A stretch of DNA of 64,000 nt from an uncultured Bacteroidales bacterium (GTDB lineage Bacteria > Bacteroidota > Bacteroidia > Bacteroidales > Paludibacteraceae): contig CAKVEC010000002.1 in assembly GCA_934728255.1 (NCBI GenBank), positions 1-64,000 on the forward strand. Direction: 5' to 3'. How positions within the stretch are numbered: position 1 is the stretch's first letter; every line of letters starts with the position of its first letter. Both the position numbers and the translations under genes were made by a program. The notes beneath the pieces were generated by a model, which saw only the letters and a program-made list of their open reading frames with translations, searched no databases and had not been told where the DNA came from. Below, piece by piece: positions 24,768-33,100 of this stretch.

Positions 24768-27638
24768 ATGACCAATTCCAAACTCATACACGATTTTGTT
24801 GCCTACTGGACAGGCAAAGGGTACGAGAAAGGCGAGTCGCAACCGTTTTGGATTGCGCTGCTCCACGCCCTCGGCATAGAAGAACCCACCACATTCATCA
24901 CTTTCGAACAGCAGGTGCATATCGACCACACGGCTTTCATCGACGGTTTCATACCCGCCACCAAGGTGCTGATTGAGCAGAAATCAATACAGAAAGACCT
25001 GGGTGCGCCCATCAAACAGTCGGACGGTTCGCTGCTCAACCCGTTCCAGCAAGCCAAACGCTATGCCGCCGAACTGCCGTACAGCAGTCGTCCTCGGTGG
25101 ATAGTAACGTGCAATTTCCGTGAGTTCTGGATATACGATATGGAGCAGCCCAACGGCGAACCGCAGGTGGTGCTATTGGAGAATCTTGAGAAAGAGCATT
25201 ACCGCCTGCGTTTCTTGGTGGACACGGGCAGCGACACCCTGCGCAAAGAGATGGAACTGTCGATACAGGCGGGCGACCTGGTGGGGAAGATATACGATGC
25301 CATCCGTCCGCAGTACGCCCACCCCGATGACCCCGAGACACTCGCCTCGCTCAACCAACTGTGTGTGCGGCTCGTCTTCTGCCTATTTGCAGAGGACGCG
25401 GGGCTGTTTGGGGACAAGAACGAGTTTCACGACTACCTCAACCAGTTCCCCGCCCCTCACCTGCGCCGTGCGCTGATAGACCTGTTCCGTGTCTTGGACA
25501 CCAAGCCCGAAGACCGCGACCCGTACTTGGACGACGACCTGCGGCGGTTTCCGTATGTAAACGGCGGACTATTCTCCAACGAGAACATCGAGATACCGCA
25601 ACTGACCGACGAGATACGTACGCTCCTGCTCACCAAAGCCTCGGAGGACTTCGACTGGTCGGAGATAAGTCCCACTATCTTCGGGGCGGTGTTTGAGAGT
25701 ACACTGAACCCCGACACACGCCGCTCGGGCGGTATGCACTACACGAGTATCGAGAACATACACAAGGTGATAGACCCGCTGTTTCTTAACGACTTGCAGC
25801 ATAAGTTGGAGAGTATTGTTGAGGACAAGTATTCCGGGGACGCGGGCGTCTCGCCCGCGGTTGGTTTGGTACAAACCACAGGATACAGCAATGCAGGGTT
25901 TACCGCGGGCGGGGCGCCCGCGTCCCCGGCGAAGCGTCTCTCCGCAAAGCAGATACGCGACCTGCGTGCTTTCCAAGACAAACTGGCATCGCTCACGTTC
26001 TTTGACCCTGCGTGCGGTAGCGGCAACTTCCTCACCGAGACCTATATCAGCCTGCGCCGTTTGGAGAACAAGGTCATCCGTCTCTTGCAAGGCGACCAGA
26101 TGCAGTTGGGTACGTTCACCAATCCTATCCGTGTGGATATACATCAGTTCTACGGCATCGAGATAAACGACTTTGCCGTCTCGGTGGCGACCACCGCCCT
26201 GTGGATAGCCGAGTTGCAGATGCTGCGTGAGACAGAACGTATCTGCCAAATAGAAGCCAAGCCCCTGCCCCTCCACGCCTACCACAATATCCACGAGGGC
26301 AACGCCCTGCGGATAGACTGGAGCGAAGTCGTACCTATCGACCGACTAAACTACATTATGGGCAACCCACCGTTTGTGGGACACCAACATAGAACACAAG
26401 ACCAACACAATGATATGGATGCCATATATGCAGATATGGCAGATACTAATTATGGGAAATTAGACTATGTTTGTGCCTGGTATAAGAAAGCGGCAGATAT
26501 AATGCAAGGGACAAATATCCACGCTGCTTTTGTTTCTACAAATTCAATCTGTCAAGGAGAATCTGTTCCTGCTATGTGGGAGCCTTTGTTTGAACGCAAA
26601 GGCTTGGTTATCAATTTTGCCTATCCGACATTTCGTTGGGATAGCGAAAGCAATTTGAAAGCACACGTTCATTGTGTAATAGTTGGTTTTTCTATTGGAG
26701 ATAACCAAACCACTAAGCGTCTTTATTTGACAGATGGCACATATAAACAATGTACTAACATCAATGGTTATTTGCTAGACGCACCCAATATCTTTGTGCA
26801 AAGTCGTACAAAATCCTCACAAGGTTTACCCGAAATGACCAAAGGAAGTCAGCCTACGGACGGAGGAAATTTATTCTTAACAGAAGCAGAGCGTGACGCT
26901 ATGATTAAGAAATATCCCCATTCTGCTGATTTTATAAAACAATTTGTAGGTGCTGAAGAATTTATCAACAATAGGAAGCGATATTGCTTGTGGCTAAAAG
27001 GCGTACCTCCGAAACAATATGCAGATATTCCTGAGATTATAGAACGACTGAAAGCCGTGCGTGAAATGCGTTTGGCAAGTCCTACTGCTTCTGTAAAGCG
27101 GGATGCGGATATACCTATGCTTTTTACGCAGATACGCCAACCGGACACAAACTATTTGATTATACCTTCTCATTCCTCTGAAAATCGCAGGTATATTCCT
27201 ATTGGTTTTATGAGTCCTCAAATCATTTGTGGCAATGCAAACCAAATGATTCCTAATGCCACACTCTTTATGTTTGGCTTACTTACTAGCAATGTACATA
27301 TGGCATGGATGCGTGCAGTATGTGGGCGATTGAAAAGTGATTATCGTTATTCGCCTTCTGTCTACACAAACTTTCCGTTTCCCATTGTAACAGAAGAGCA
27401 AAAGACAAAGATTGAGCAAACTGCACAAGCAATTCTTGACGCACGTGCAAACTATCCGGAATGTAGTTTAGCCGATTTGTACGGAGAGAAGATGATTATC
27501 TATACAGACCTGTTACGTGCCCATCAAGCCAACGACCGCGCCGTAATGGCAGCGTATGGTTTCCCTACCACGATGACCGAGTCCGACTGTGTGGCACGGC
27601 TATTGGAGATGTACCAACGCCTGACCAATAAAGAATAA
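24768..27638 (+). CDS. MmeI-like single-chain restriction-modification enzyme (type IIL)
   Basis: 956 residues. The N-terminal nuclease region has the D-x10-EXK pattern with Asp59, Glu70 and Lys72 (IDGFIPATKVLIEQK). A helical spacer runs from about 165 to 350. An adenine-N6 methyltransferase core follows, with motif I DPACGSGNF at 413-421 and motif IV NPPF at 533-536. A C-terminal target-recognition domain covers about 600-860. In this family one protein methylates one strand and cuts about 20 bp away. Residues 356-389 are encoded by an inverted pair of REP-like elements, a foreign in-frame insert just before the methyltransferase. Codons from about 26380 to 27480 are clearly more AT-rich than the two ends, pointing to exchange of the recognition domain. 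Both catalytic centres look intact. Confidence 0.88.
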   Translation: MTNSKLIHDFVAYWTGKGYEKGESQPFWIALLHALGIEEPTTFITFEQQVHIDHTAFIDGFIPATKVLIEQKSIQKDLGAPIKQSDGSLLNPFQQAKRYAAELPYSSRPRWIVTCNFREFWIYDMEQPNGEPQVVLLENLEKEHYRLRFLVDTGSDTLRKEMELSIQAGDLVGKIYDAIRPQYAHPDDPETLASLNQLCVRLVFCLFAEDAGLFGDKNEFHDYLNQFPAPHLRRALIDLFRVLDTKPEDRDPYLDDDLRRFPYVNGGLFSNENIEIPQLTDEIRTLLLTKASEDFDWSEISPTIFGAVFESTLNPDTRRSGGMHYTSIENIHKVIDPLFLNDLQHKLESIVEDKYSGDAGVSPAVGLVQTTGYSNAGFTAGGAPASPAKRLSAKQIRDLRAFQDKLASLTFFDPACGSGNFLTETYISLRRLENKVIRLLQGDQMQLGTFTNPIRVDIHQFYGIEINDFAVSVATTALWIAELQMLRETERICQIEAKPLPLHAYHNIHEGNALRIDWSEVVPIDRLNYIMGNPPFVGHQHRTQDQHNDMDAIYADMADTNYGKLDYVCAWYKKAADIMQGTNIHAAFVSTNSICQGESVPAMWEPLFERKGLVINFAYPTFRWDSESNLKAHVHCVIVGFSIGDNQTTKRLYLTDGTYKQCTNINGYLLDAPNIFVQSRTKSSQGLPEMTKGSQPTDGGNLFLTEAERDAMIKKYPHSADFIKQFVGAEEFINNRKRYCLWLKGVPPKQYADIPEIIERLKAVREMRLASPTASVKRDADIPMLFTQIRQPDTNYLIIPSHSSENRRYIPIGFMSPQIICGNANQMIPNATLFMFGLLTSNVHMAWMRAVCGRLKSDYRYSPSVYTNFPFPIVTEEQKTKIEQTAQAILDARANYPECSLADLYGEKMIIYTDLLRAHQANDRAVMAAYGFPTTMTESDCVARLLEMYQRLTNKE
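25836..25927. repeat. Inverted pair of REP-like elements inside the restriction gene
   Basis: The plus-orientation copy is at 25836-25862 and the inverted copy at 25901-25927, each with the 7-bp stem CGCGGGC/GCCCGCG. Between them is a smaller hairpin, TGGTTT-GGTAC-AAACCA (25862-25878). The reading frame stays open and encodes a Gly/Ala/Pro-rich stretch (GDAGVSPAVG and GGAPASPAK). Confidence 0.9.
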
Positions 27639-27657
27639 CATTGTAAATTTAAGAACT

Positions 27658-29001
27658 ATGAGAATAAAACCTGTACAAATTGACATACCAAAAGGTAACC
27701 CGTTTGCCAACGATAAACTTGGACGCGAGCAGTATGCTAAAATCTTAACCTCATTAATAGAAAATGCAGAGGATGGCTTCACGATGTCTATTGATGCAGA
27801 GTGGGGAAATGGTAAAACAACGTTTGTCAAAATGTGGCAAGCCTATTTGCAACGAGAGGGATATACAACTATCTATGTCAATGCGTGGGAGAATGATTTT
27901 TATACTACAGACCCTTTTGCAGTTCTAATCAATGAGATATTTACTCAAATACCTCGCACAAGTTTTTCTGATGAGCAATATCAACTACTTTCATCGTGTG
28001 TAGAAGGTATTACTACCATAGCCAAGTCGATACCTATATTGAGTGTTATTGGTGCTTTTGGAGAGGCGTGCAAACAAGTCATTGATGAGTGCCAAAAGGA
28101 TAAGAACCTCTTACAAACGTGTGAGAGTTATACCAAATTGATACAAGAGTTCCGAAAAAAGTTACAATATTTTGTCCACAGTGTTAGTGCGGACAAAAAA
28201 GTGGTTATCTTTGTGGATGAATTGGATAGATGCCGTCCCGATTTCGCCATTGAGATGTTGGAACGAATAAAGCACCTATTTTGTGTAGATGGATTAGTCT
28301 TTGTTTTATCAATTGACAAACAACAATTAGTGGCTTCTGTGAAAGGACATTATGGTAGCGAATCCATCAATGCAACGGAGTATCTAAAGCGTTTTATTGA
28401 TATAGAATATAGACTGCTACAGCCAGACAGAGAGAAGTTTATCTTAGAACAGATGCATCAACATAAGATATCTCAACATATCAAAGAAATTAATGGTGTA
28501 AACATATACGATGTACTCAAAGTCATTGTTTATAATGATGATATGAATTTAAGATCTATAGAACAGTACTTTACTCGGTTGCATTTGGCGTTATTGGCTG
28601 CGAATAATGCCACTGATACCTGGTGCTTGGCATTACTGCTCTGGCTAAATATGAAGCATTCGGATTGCTATGAAATGATAAAAGACCAACATGTATCAAT
28701 TGAAATACTATTACGAAAATTGTGTGCATTTTTTGATGTTCCTAAGTTCAAATCAGATTCTGATGAGTTGTATAATGTTCTATATGCAATAGCAGCATTA
28801 TTGGTTTATTATGCAGTAAAGTGGAAATCTAATAGAAATAATATCCTTAGTAGTTTGAGTAATGAAACATTGAAGAGTCTAATACCTATAAATGATGCAG
28901 AAAGCAATACATTAAAAGAATTTATAAGATCATACACTTCACACATTGATATTAATAGTACTTTTACAATCATTGAGTTGACATCACCAGGTATTATGTA
29001 A
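27658..29001 (+). CDS. KAP-family P-loop NTPase
   Basis: 447 residues. Walker A AEWGNGKTTF with Lys53 and Thr54, and Walker B VVIFVDELDRCRPDF (about 181-195) followed by MLERIKHLF, the KAP signature. A hydrophobic segment (about 119-140, GITTIAKSIPILSVIGAFGEA) may be the membrane-associated insertion of the family. The gene is AT-rich, starts 19 nt after the restriction gene and is followed by a degenerate duplicate of that gene's 3' end. KAP NTPases occur as parts of anti-phage systems, often with partner genes; none is seen here other than the restriction enzyme. An anti-phage role is inference from context. Confidence 0.85.
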   Translation: MRIKPVQIDIPKGNPFANDKLGREQYAKILTSLIENAEDGFTMSIDAEWGNGKTTFVKMWQAYLQREGYTTIYVNAWENDFYTTDPFAVLINEIFTQIPRTSFSDEQYQLLSSCVEGITTIAKSIPILSVIGAFGEACKQVIDECQKDKNLLQTCESYTKLIQEFRKKLQYFVHSVSADKKVVIFVDELDRCRPDFAIEMLERIKHLFCVDGLVFVLSIDKQQLVASVKGHYGSESINATEYLKRFIDIEYRLLQPDREKFILEQMHQHKISQHIKEINGVNIYDVLKVIVYNDDMNLRSIEQYFTRLHLALLAANNATDTWCLALLLWLNMKHSDCYEMIKDQHVSIEILLRKLCAFFDVPKFKSDSDELYNVLYAIAALLVYYAVKWKSNRNNILSSLSNETLKSLIPINDAESNTLKEFIRSYTSHIDINSTFTIIELTSPGIM

Positions 29002-29056
29002 GTAATAAGACTATAGTCTTGGGTAAATATAACAATCTACTAGTCAAGAATGTAAA

Positions 29057-29182
29057 CTACGCCGTGCCCATCAAGCCAACGACCGTATGGTCATGGCTAC
29101 GTATGGTTTCCTGACCACGATGTCCGAGTCCGACTGTGTTTGCATAGTTATTGGAGATGTACCGGCAACTGACAAAGAGTAG
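29057..29182 (+). pseudogene. Degenerate duplicate of the 3' end of the MmeI-like gene
   Basis: The segment aligns with 27507-27638. In frame it reads RAHQAND, ATYGF, TTMSESDCV, then a small shift, then LEMYRQLT, against RAHQAND, AAYGF, TTMTESDCV and LEMYQRLTNKE in the full gene. It ends at TAG 29180-29182. It lacks the rest of the gene and is a scar of a tandem or replaced restriction gene. Confidence 0.9.
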
Positions 29183-29332
29183 ATTTGTTATCTTATAAAA
29201 CACCAATGTTTGTTTGAAGATATTTGATATAATTTTTCGTGTATTTGTTTCAAAAACGCGGCATGTGTTGTGCCGCAAGAAATGTTTTGCAAGTTTTGTT
29301 TTATAAGTTGTCGTTATTTTGAATTCACATTT

Positions 29333-29391
29333 ATTCGGATATAACCGAATAATTCAGTACAAATATAGTGTTTTTTCGGTTATAACCGAAA
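29333..29391. promoter_or_regulatory. Two 18-bp operator-like palindromes
   Basis: ATTCGGATATAACCGAAT (29333-29350, one mismatched pair) and TTTCGGTTATAACCGAAA (29374-29391, perfect). They share the half-site TTCGG...AACCGAA. A minus-strand TATATTTG (29367-29360) lies between them but without a matching -33 element. The 440-nt gap before tadA otherwise holds only the methylase scar. Confidence 0.6.
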
Positions 29392-29441
29392 AATGCACCT
29401 AAAATGATTCAATGATGATTAATATAAAAACAGAGTAAACA

Positions 29442-29888
29442 ATGGCAACACAAGAGGAAAAGGATGAGCGGTATATGGAGATGGCTATCCATGAGGCGGA
29501 ACTGGCATACGAGCAGGACGAGGTGCCTGTGGGATGCGTGATAGTGGCTAACGGGCAAGTCATCGGGCGGGGACATAACCTGACCGAGACACTGCAGGAC
29601 GTAACCGCCCACGCCGAGATGCAGGCACTCACGGCTGCCGCGCAGACCGCGGGGGGCAAGTATCTGCCCGATGCCACGCTGTATGTTACGGTGGAACCCT
29701 GCGTGATGTGCGCAGGGGCTATCGGTTGGGCACAGATAGGGCGCGTGGTCTATGGCTGCGACGACAGCAAACGCGGTTACCGCCAATTAGCCCCCTGTGC
29801 ATTACACCCCAAGACGACTGTTACCGCAGGTATTCTCTCCGCCCGCACCCGCACCCTGATGCAGAATTTCTTTCAGGCACACAGGTGA
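29442..29888 (+). CDS. tadA: tRNA-specific adenosine deaminase
   Basis: 148 residues. TadA converts adenosine to inosine at the tRNA-Arg(ACG) wobble position. The zinc and catalytic motifs are HAE at 57-59 and PCVMC with Cys87 and Cys90. Length and order fit the family. It is followed by repeats rather than another gene. Confidence 0.95.
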   Translation: MATQEEKDERYMEMAIHEAELAYEQDEVPVGCVIVANGQVIGRGHNLTETLQDVTAHAEMQALTAAAQTAGGKYLPDATLYVTVEPCVMCAGAIGWAQIGRVVYGCDDSKRGYRQLAPCALHPKTTVTAGILSARTRTLMQNFFQAHR

Positions 29889-29891
29889 GGC

Positions 29892-29979
29892 AATTTGTAA
29901 ATTTGTAAATTAGCAAATTTGTAAATTAGCCTATTCGGGATGGCTTATCCACCCGACATCCACCTGACATCCACCTGTG
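29892..29979 (+). repeat. TTTGTAAAT repeat followed by 3 units of ATCCACCTGAC
   Basis: 8-bp-type repeats cover 29892-29930. The 11-bp units ATCCACCCGAC, ATCCACCTGAC and ATCCACCTGTG start at 29947, 29958 and 29969. TTATCCACC at the first unit differs from the DnaA-box consensus at one position. Confidence 0.85.
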
Positions 29980-30038
29980 TTTTTAATGATGAATTATATC
30001 ATTCTATTCCATAAAGATCCTATAACAAACAGAAAGAT

Positions 30039-31502
30039 CTATTTCTTCCGCACGGGTTCGCAGGTGATCTGTATGCCCAAGCGGCGGAACGTCTTCTGAT
30101 CGACATCGGACAGCATCACGGTGGAATGCGCCTGACAGCCGTTGAGGCGCGGCAGTTGGCGCAACGCCTCGGCACAACGCTCGTCGCTTTGGCTCAATAC
30201 GGACAGGGCAACCAGCACCTCGTCGGTATGCAAGCGGGGGTTATGCCCTTGCAGGTAGGCGATTTTCGTGTGCTGGATCGGTTCAATCAGGTTCTGCGGC
30301 AGCAGGCGCACCGAGTGGTCGATATGTGCCAGATGTTTGGTGGCATTGAGCAGCAGTGCCGCCGAGCAGCCGAGCAGGTCGCCGGTATGGGCGGTGATAA
30401 CAGTGCCGTCTTCCAGTTCGATAGCCGCAGCGGAAGCGTTCTCCTTGTCTCTGCAAACCTTGGCGGCAACGGTGGTGCGGCGGTAGTCGGTAGTGATACC
30501 GAGTTGGCGCATGAGCAGCGTGATTTTGTTGATTTCCTTTTCGGCATCGCGCCCCTCGGCAAAGGCATCCAGCGCGGCATAGTAGCGGCGGATGACCTCC
30601 TGCTTGCTCGCCTCGTTGCAGACCTCGTCGTCCGAGATACAGAACCCCACCATATTCACCCCCATATCGGTAGGCGACTTGTAGGGGTTGTGCCCGTAGA
30701 TGCCCGTGAAGAGTGCGTCCAAGACGGGGAAAATCTCGATGTCGCGGTTGTAGTTGATAGCGATATTTCCGTAAGCCTCGAGGTGGAACGGGTCGATCAT
30801 ATTCACATCGTTGAGGTCGGCCGTCGCTGCCTCGTATGCCACGTTGATAGGGTTCTTGAGCGGGAGGTTCCATACGGGGAAAGTCTCGAACTTGGCATAG
30901 CCCGCCTCGATACCCCGCCGGTGCTCGTTGTAGAGTTGGGAGAGACAAACCGCCATCTTGCCGCTGCCGGGACCGGGCGCCGTAACAATCACCAGCGGGC
31001 GGGTGGTTTCCACGTAGTCGTTCTTGCCGAAGCCGTCAGGCGAGGCGATGAGCGACACATTGGTAGGGTAGCCGTCTATTAGGCGATGGTAATAGACTTT
31101 CACTCCGAGGTTCTCCAGACGGCGACGGTAGGCGTCCGCCGAGGGCTGCCCATTGTAGTGGGTTACGACCACGCTGCCCACATAGAAACCGCGGTGCTGA
31201 AACTCGTCACGCAGGCGCAGCACGTCCTCGTCGTAGGTGATACCCAGGTCCTGGCGCACTTTGTTGCGCTCGATATCCATCGCCGAGATAACAATCAGTA
31301 TCTCAATACGATCGGCGAGTTGCGAGAGCATCTGCAACTTCGAGTCAGGTCGGAAACCCGGCAGGATTCGCGATGCATGGTTGTCGTCGAAGAGTTTGCC
31401 CCCGAGTTCGAGGTAGAGTTTGTTGCCAAACGCCGCGATACGCTCGCGGATATGCTCCGACTGAATGCGGATGTACTTGTCGTTGTCAAAACCGAGTTTC
31501 AT
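30039..31502 (-). CDS. DUF1846 family protein
   Basis: 487 residues, the usual length. The sequence matches the DUF1846 (UPF0371) family: GFDNDKYIRIQSEHIRERI at the start, LYLELGGKLFDDNHASRILPGF in pieces, and a P-loop-like GPGSGKMA segment near residue 185. Structures of the family show a nucleotide-binding-like fold, but the reaction is unknown to me. No signal peptide, so cytosolic. It has its own promoter at 31522-31552. Confidence 0.9.
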   Translation of the reverse strand: MKLGFDNDKYIRIQSEHIRERIAAFGNKLYLELGGKLFDDNHASRILPGFRPDSKLQMLSQLADRIEILIVISAMDIERNKVRQDLGITYDEDVLRLRDEFQHRGFYVGSVVVTHYNGQPSADAYRRRLENLGVKVYYHRLIDGYPTNVSLIASPDGFGKNDYVETTRPLVIVTAPGPGSGKMAVCLSQLYNEHRRGIEAGYAKFETFPVWNLPLKNPINVAYEAATADLNDVNMIDPFHLEAYGNIAINYNRDIEIFPVLDALFTGIYGHNPYKSPTDMGVNMVGFCISDDEVCNEASKQEVIRRYYAALDAFAEGRDAEKEINKITLLMRQLGITTDYRRTTVAAKVCRDKENASAAAIELEDGTVITAHTGDLLGCSAALLLNATKHLAHIDHSVRLLPQNLIEPIQHTKIAYLQGHNPRLHTDEVLVALSVLSQSDERCAEALRQLPRLNGCQAHSTVMLSDVDQKTFRRLGIQITCEPVRKK

Positions 31503-31521
31503 AGATTCTTCAATTTGGATA

Positions 31522-31552
31522 CAAAGGTACTACAATTTTCGCAGACCTGCAA
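31522..31552 (-). promoter_or_regulatory. Promoter of the DUF1846 gene
   Basis: On the minus strand TTG (31552-31550), 20 nt, TACCTTTG (31529-31522). It overlaps the last codons of the EamA gene. Confidence 0.82.
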
Positions 31553-32471
31553 CACGTTCTTTTTGCGTGCGCGTATTCGTTACAAGATACACCCCTGAAA
31601 ATACAAGTAGTACGGCGATGGCTTGCAGGTAACCGAAGACCGCCAGCCCCATCATCACCGATGCCAGACACGACACCACGGGCTGGAAATAGTTGTATAT
31701 CGACACCTGCGTCGGACGCAACACCTGCTGCGCCCATGTCATCAGGATATAGGCGCAATATGTTCCGAAGAACACTACAAAACCCGTCTCCCAATAGGAA
31801 TGAACGGCTATCGTACTCCACGGAAGGGAGACGATATGCGGCAGAGCAAAGGGCCAGATAGTGAGCGTGGCAAAAAGCATCATCCATTTCATACACGTTA
31901 CCACCGAGTATTTCTTGATCAGTTTGCCAAACACCACCAGATAGGTGGCGAATGAGCATTGCGCCAGCACGCACATCGCCGCCCCGAGCGCATCACGATA
32001 CGGATTAACCGCCCCCGTGGCGGAAGCCGTATGCGAAGTGAGAATCACCATCAACGCCCCCGATAACGCCAAACAGATACCCACTATCTTCTGCCACGAT
32101 ACTTTTTCATGCAGAAAAATTGCCGACAGAATGAGCGAAATAATGGGCAGCGTGGTGGTCATAATACTCGCATTGACAGGCGAGGTCATACTCACACCTA
32201 TCGTAAACATTCCCTGGTTGAACGTGATACTGCACAGCGATGCCAGGAAAAACAGACCTATATCGTGCAACGGCACCTGCTCCTGTTTCCTGCCCGACAG
32301 GGTAAGCACCAGCGAGGTGAGCCAAAAGCACAACGCGCCTCCTGCCACGCGGAATGCCACCATATCCATTCCCGAGAAATCGGTGCGCATGGCATCTTTG
32401 GCGAGCGGAGCCATCAATCCCCAGATGATGCACGCCGAAGCCATCGCCAAATGGCGAAAAAACGAATTCAT
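31530..32471 (-). CDS. EamA/DMT-family transporter
   Basis: 313 residues from ATG 32471 (MNSFFRHLAMASACIIWG); an in-frame ATG at 32528 would add an atypical 19-residue hydrophobic leader. Ten transmembrane helices arranged as two EamA repeats, about 8-140 and 160-305. This is a drug/metabolite-transporter-type permease of unknown substrate in the inner membrane. The basic C-terminal tail (KERVAGLRKL) is cytosolic. It is the last gene of the pdxJ-exbB-exbD-tonB-DJ-1-EamA block. Confidence 0.88.
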   Translation of the reverse strand: MNSFFRHLAMASACIIWGLMAPLAKDAMRTDFSGMDMVAFRVAGGALCFWLTSLVLTLSGRKQEQVPLHDIGLFFLASLCSITFNQGMFTIGVSMTSPVNASIMTTTLPIISLILSAIFLHEKVSWQKIVGICLALSGALMVILTSHTASATGAVNPYRDALGAAMCVLAQCSFATYLVVFGKLIKKYSVVTCMKWMMLFATLTIWPFALPHIVSLPWSTIAVHSYWETGFVVFFGTYCAYILMTWAQQVLRPTQVSIYNYFQPVVSCLASVMMGLAVFGYLQAIAVLLVFSGVYLVTNTRTQKERVAGLRKL

Positions 32472-32548
32472 AAAAAACAGACTATTATACCTTACAACAA
32501 AAAGGAGCACTATCCATAGCACTCCCATATACCTATATCCGGCAATTT

Positions 32549-33076
32549 TTAATACTGCGCCGTGTCATACACTTGATCGGCAACCTCGCTGCCTGCCAGT
32601 TTCTCGATGATGCAAAATGCAAAATCACTGCTCAGTCCGGGACCTTTGGCAGTAATGACATTCTTGCTCTCGACCACCAATCCGCCTATATAACTCTCGC
32701 CCAAAGACTTCTCAAAGCCGGGGTAGCAGGTGGCTTGTTTGCCTTGCAGGATACCCAACTTGCCCAACACCGACGGGGCGGCGCAGATAGCCGCAATGGG
32801 CTTGTCGGCAGCATTGTGCTGCACAAGCAGGTCACACAGCGCATGGCACTCGCCCAGTTTCGTAGCCCCTCCGGGGAGAATGAGCATCTCCGCATCCGAG
32901 AAATCGATGTCTTCTATCAGTCCGTCCGCCTCTACAGCGATGTTGTGAGCCCCCAACACCATAGCCTTGCCGGTTATGGAAACGGTCGTCAGACGGATGT
33001 TTGCACGACGCAGAAGGTCGATAGTGGTAATAGCCTCGATTTCCTCGAAACCATTGTCAAGAAACAAATAATTCAT
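32549..33076 (-). CDS. DJ-1/PfpI family protein
   Basis: 175 residues. The nucleophile Cys98 sits in the elbow AAICAAPSVL, with a nearby conserved glutamate in GFEEIEA (10-15). Length and motifs match the DJ-1/YajL branch, which is credited with glyoxalase III or protein deglycase activity, rather than the PfpI proteases. It is cytosolic. It lies between the TonB-like gene and EamA on the same strand with short gaps. Confidence 0.9.
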   Translation of the reverse strand: MNYLFLDNGFEEIEAITTIDLLRRANIRLTTVSITGKAMVLGAHNIAVEADGLIEDIDFSDAEMLILPGGATKLGECHALCDLLVQHNAADKPIAAICAAPSVLGKLGILQGKQATCYPGFEKSLGESYIGGLVVESKNVITAKGPGLSSDFAFCIIEKLAGSEVADQVYDTAQY

Positions 33077-33100
33077 AATCAGTCAGATGCGAAAACGCAA

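Noticed and set aside
29057..29182. A separate short gene
   Set aside because: The similarity to the methylase end, with a frameshift and no start signal, shows that it is a remnant.
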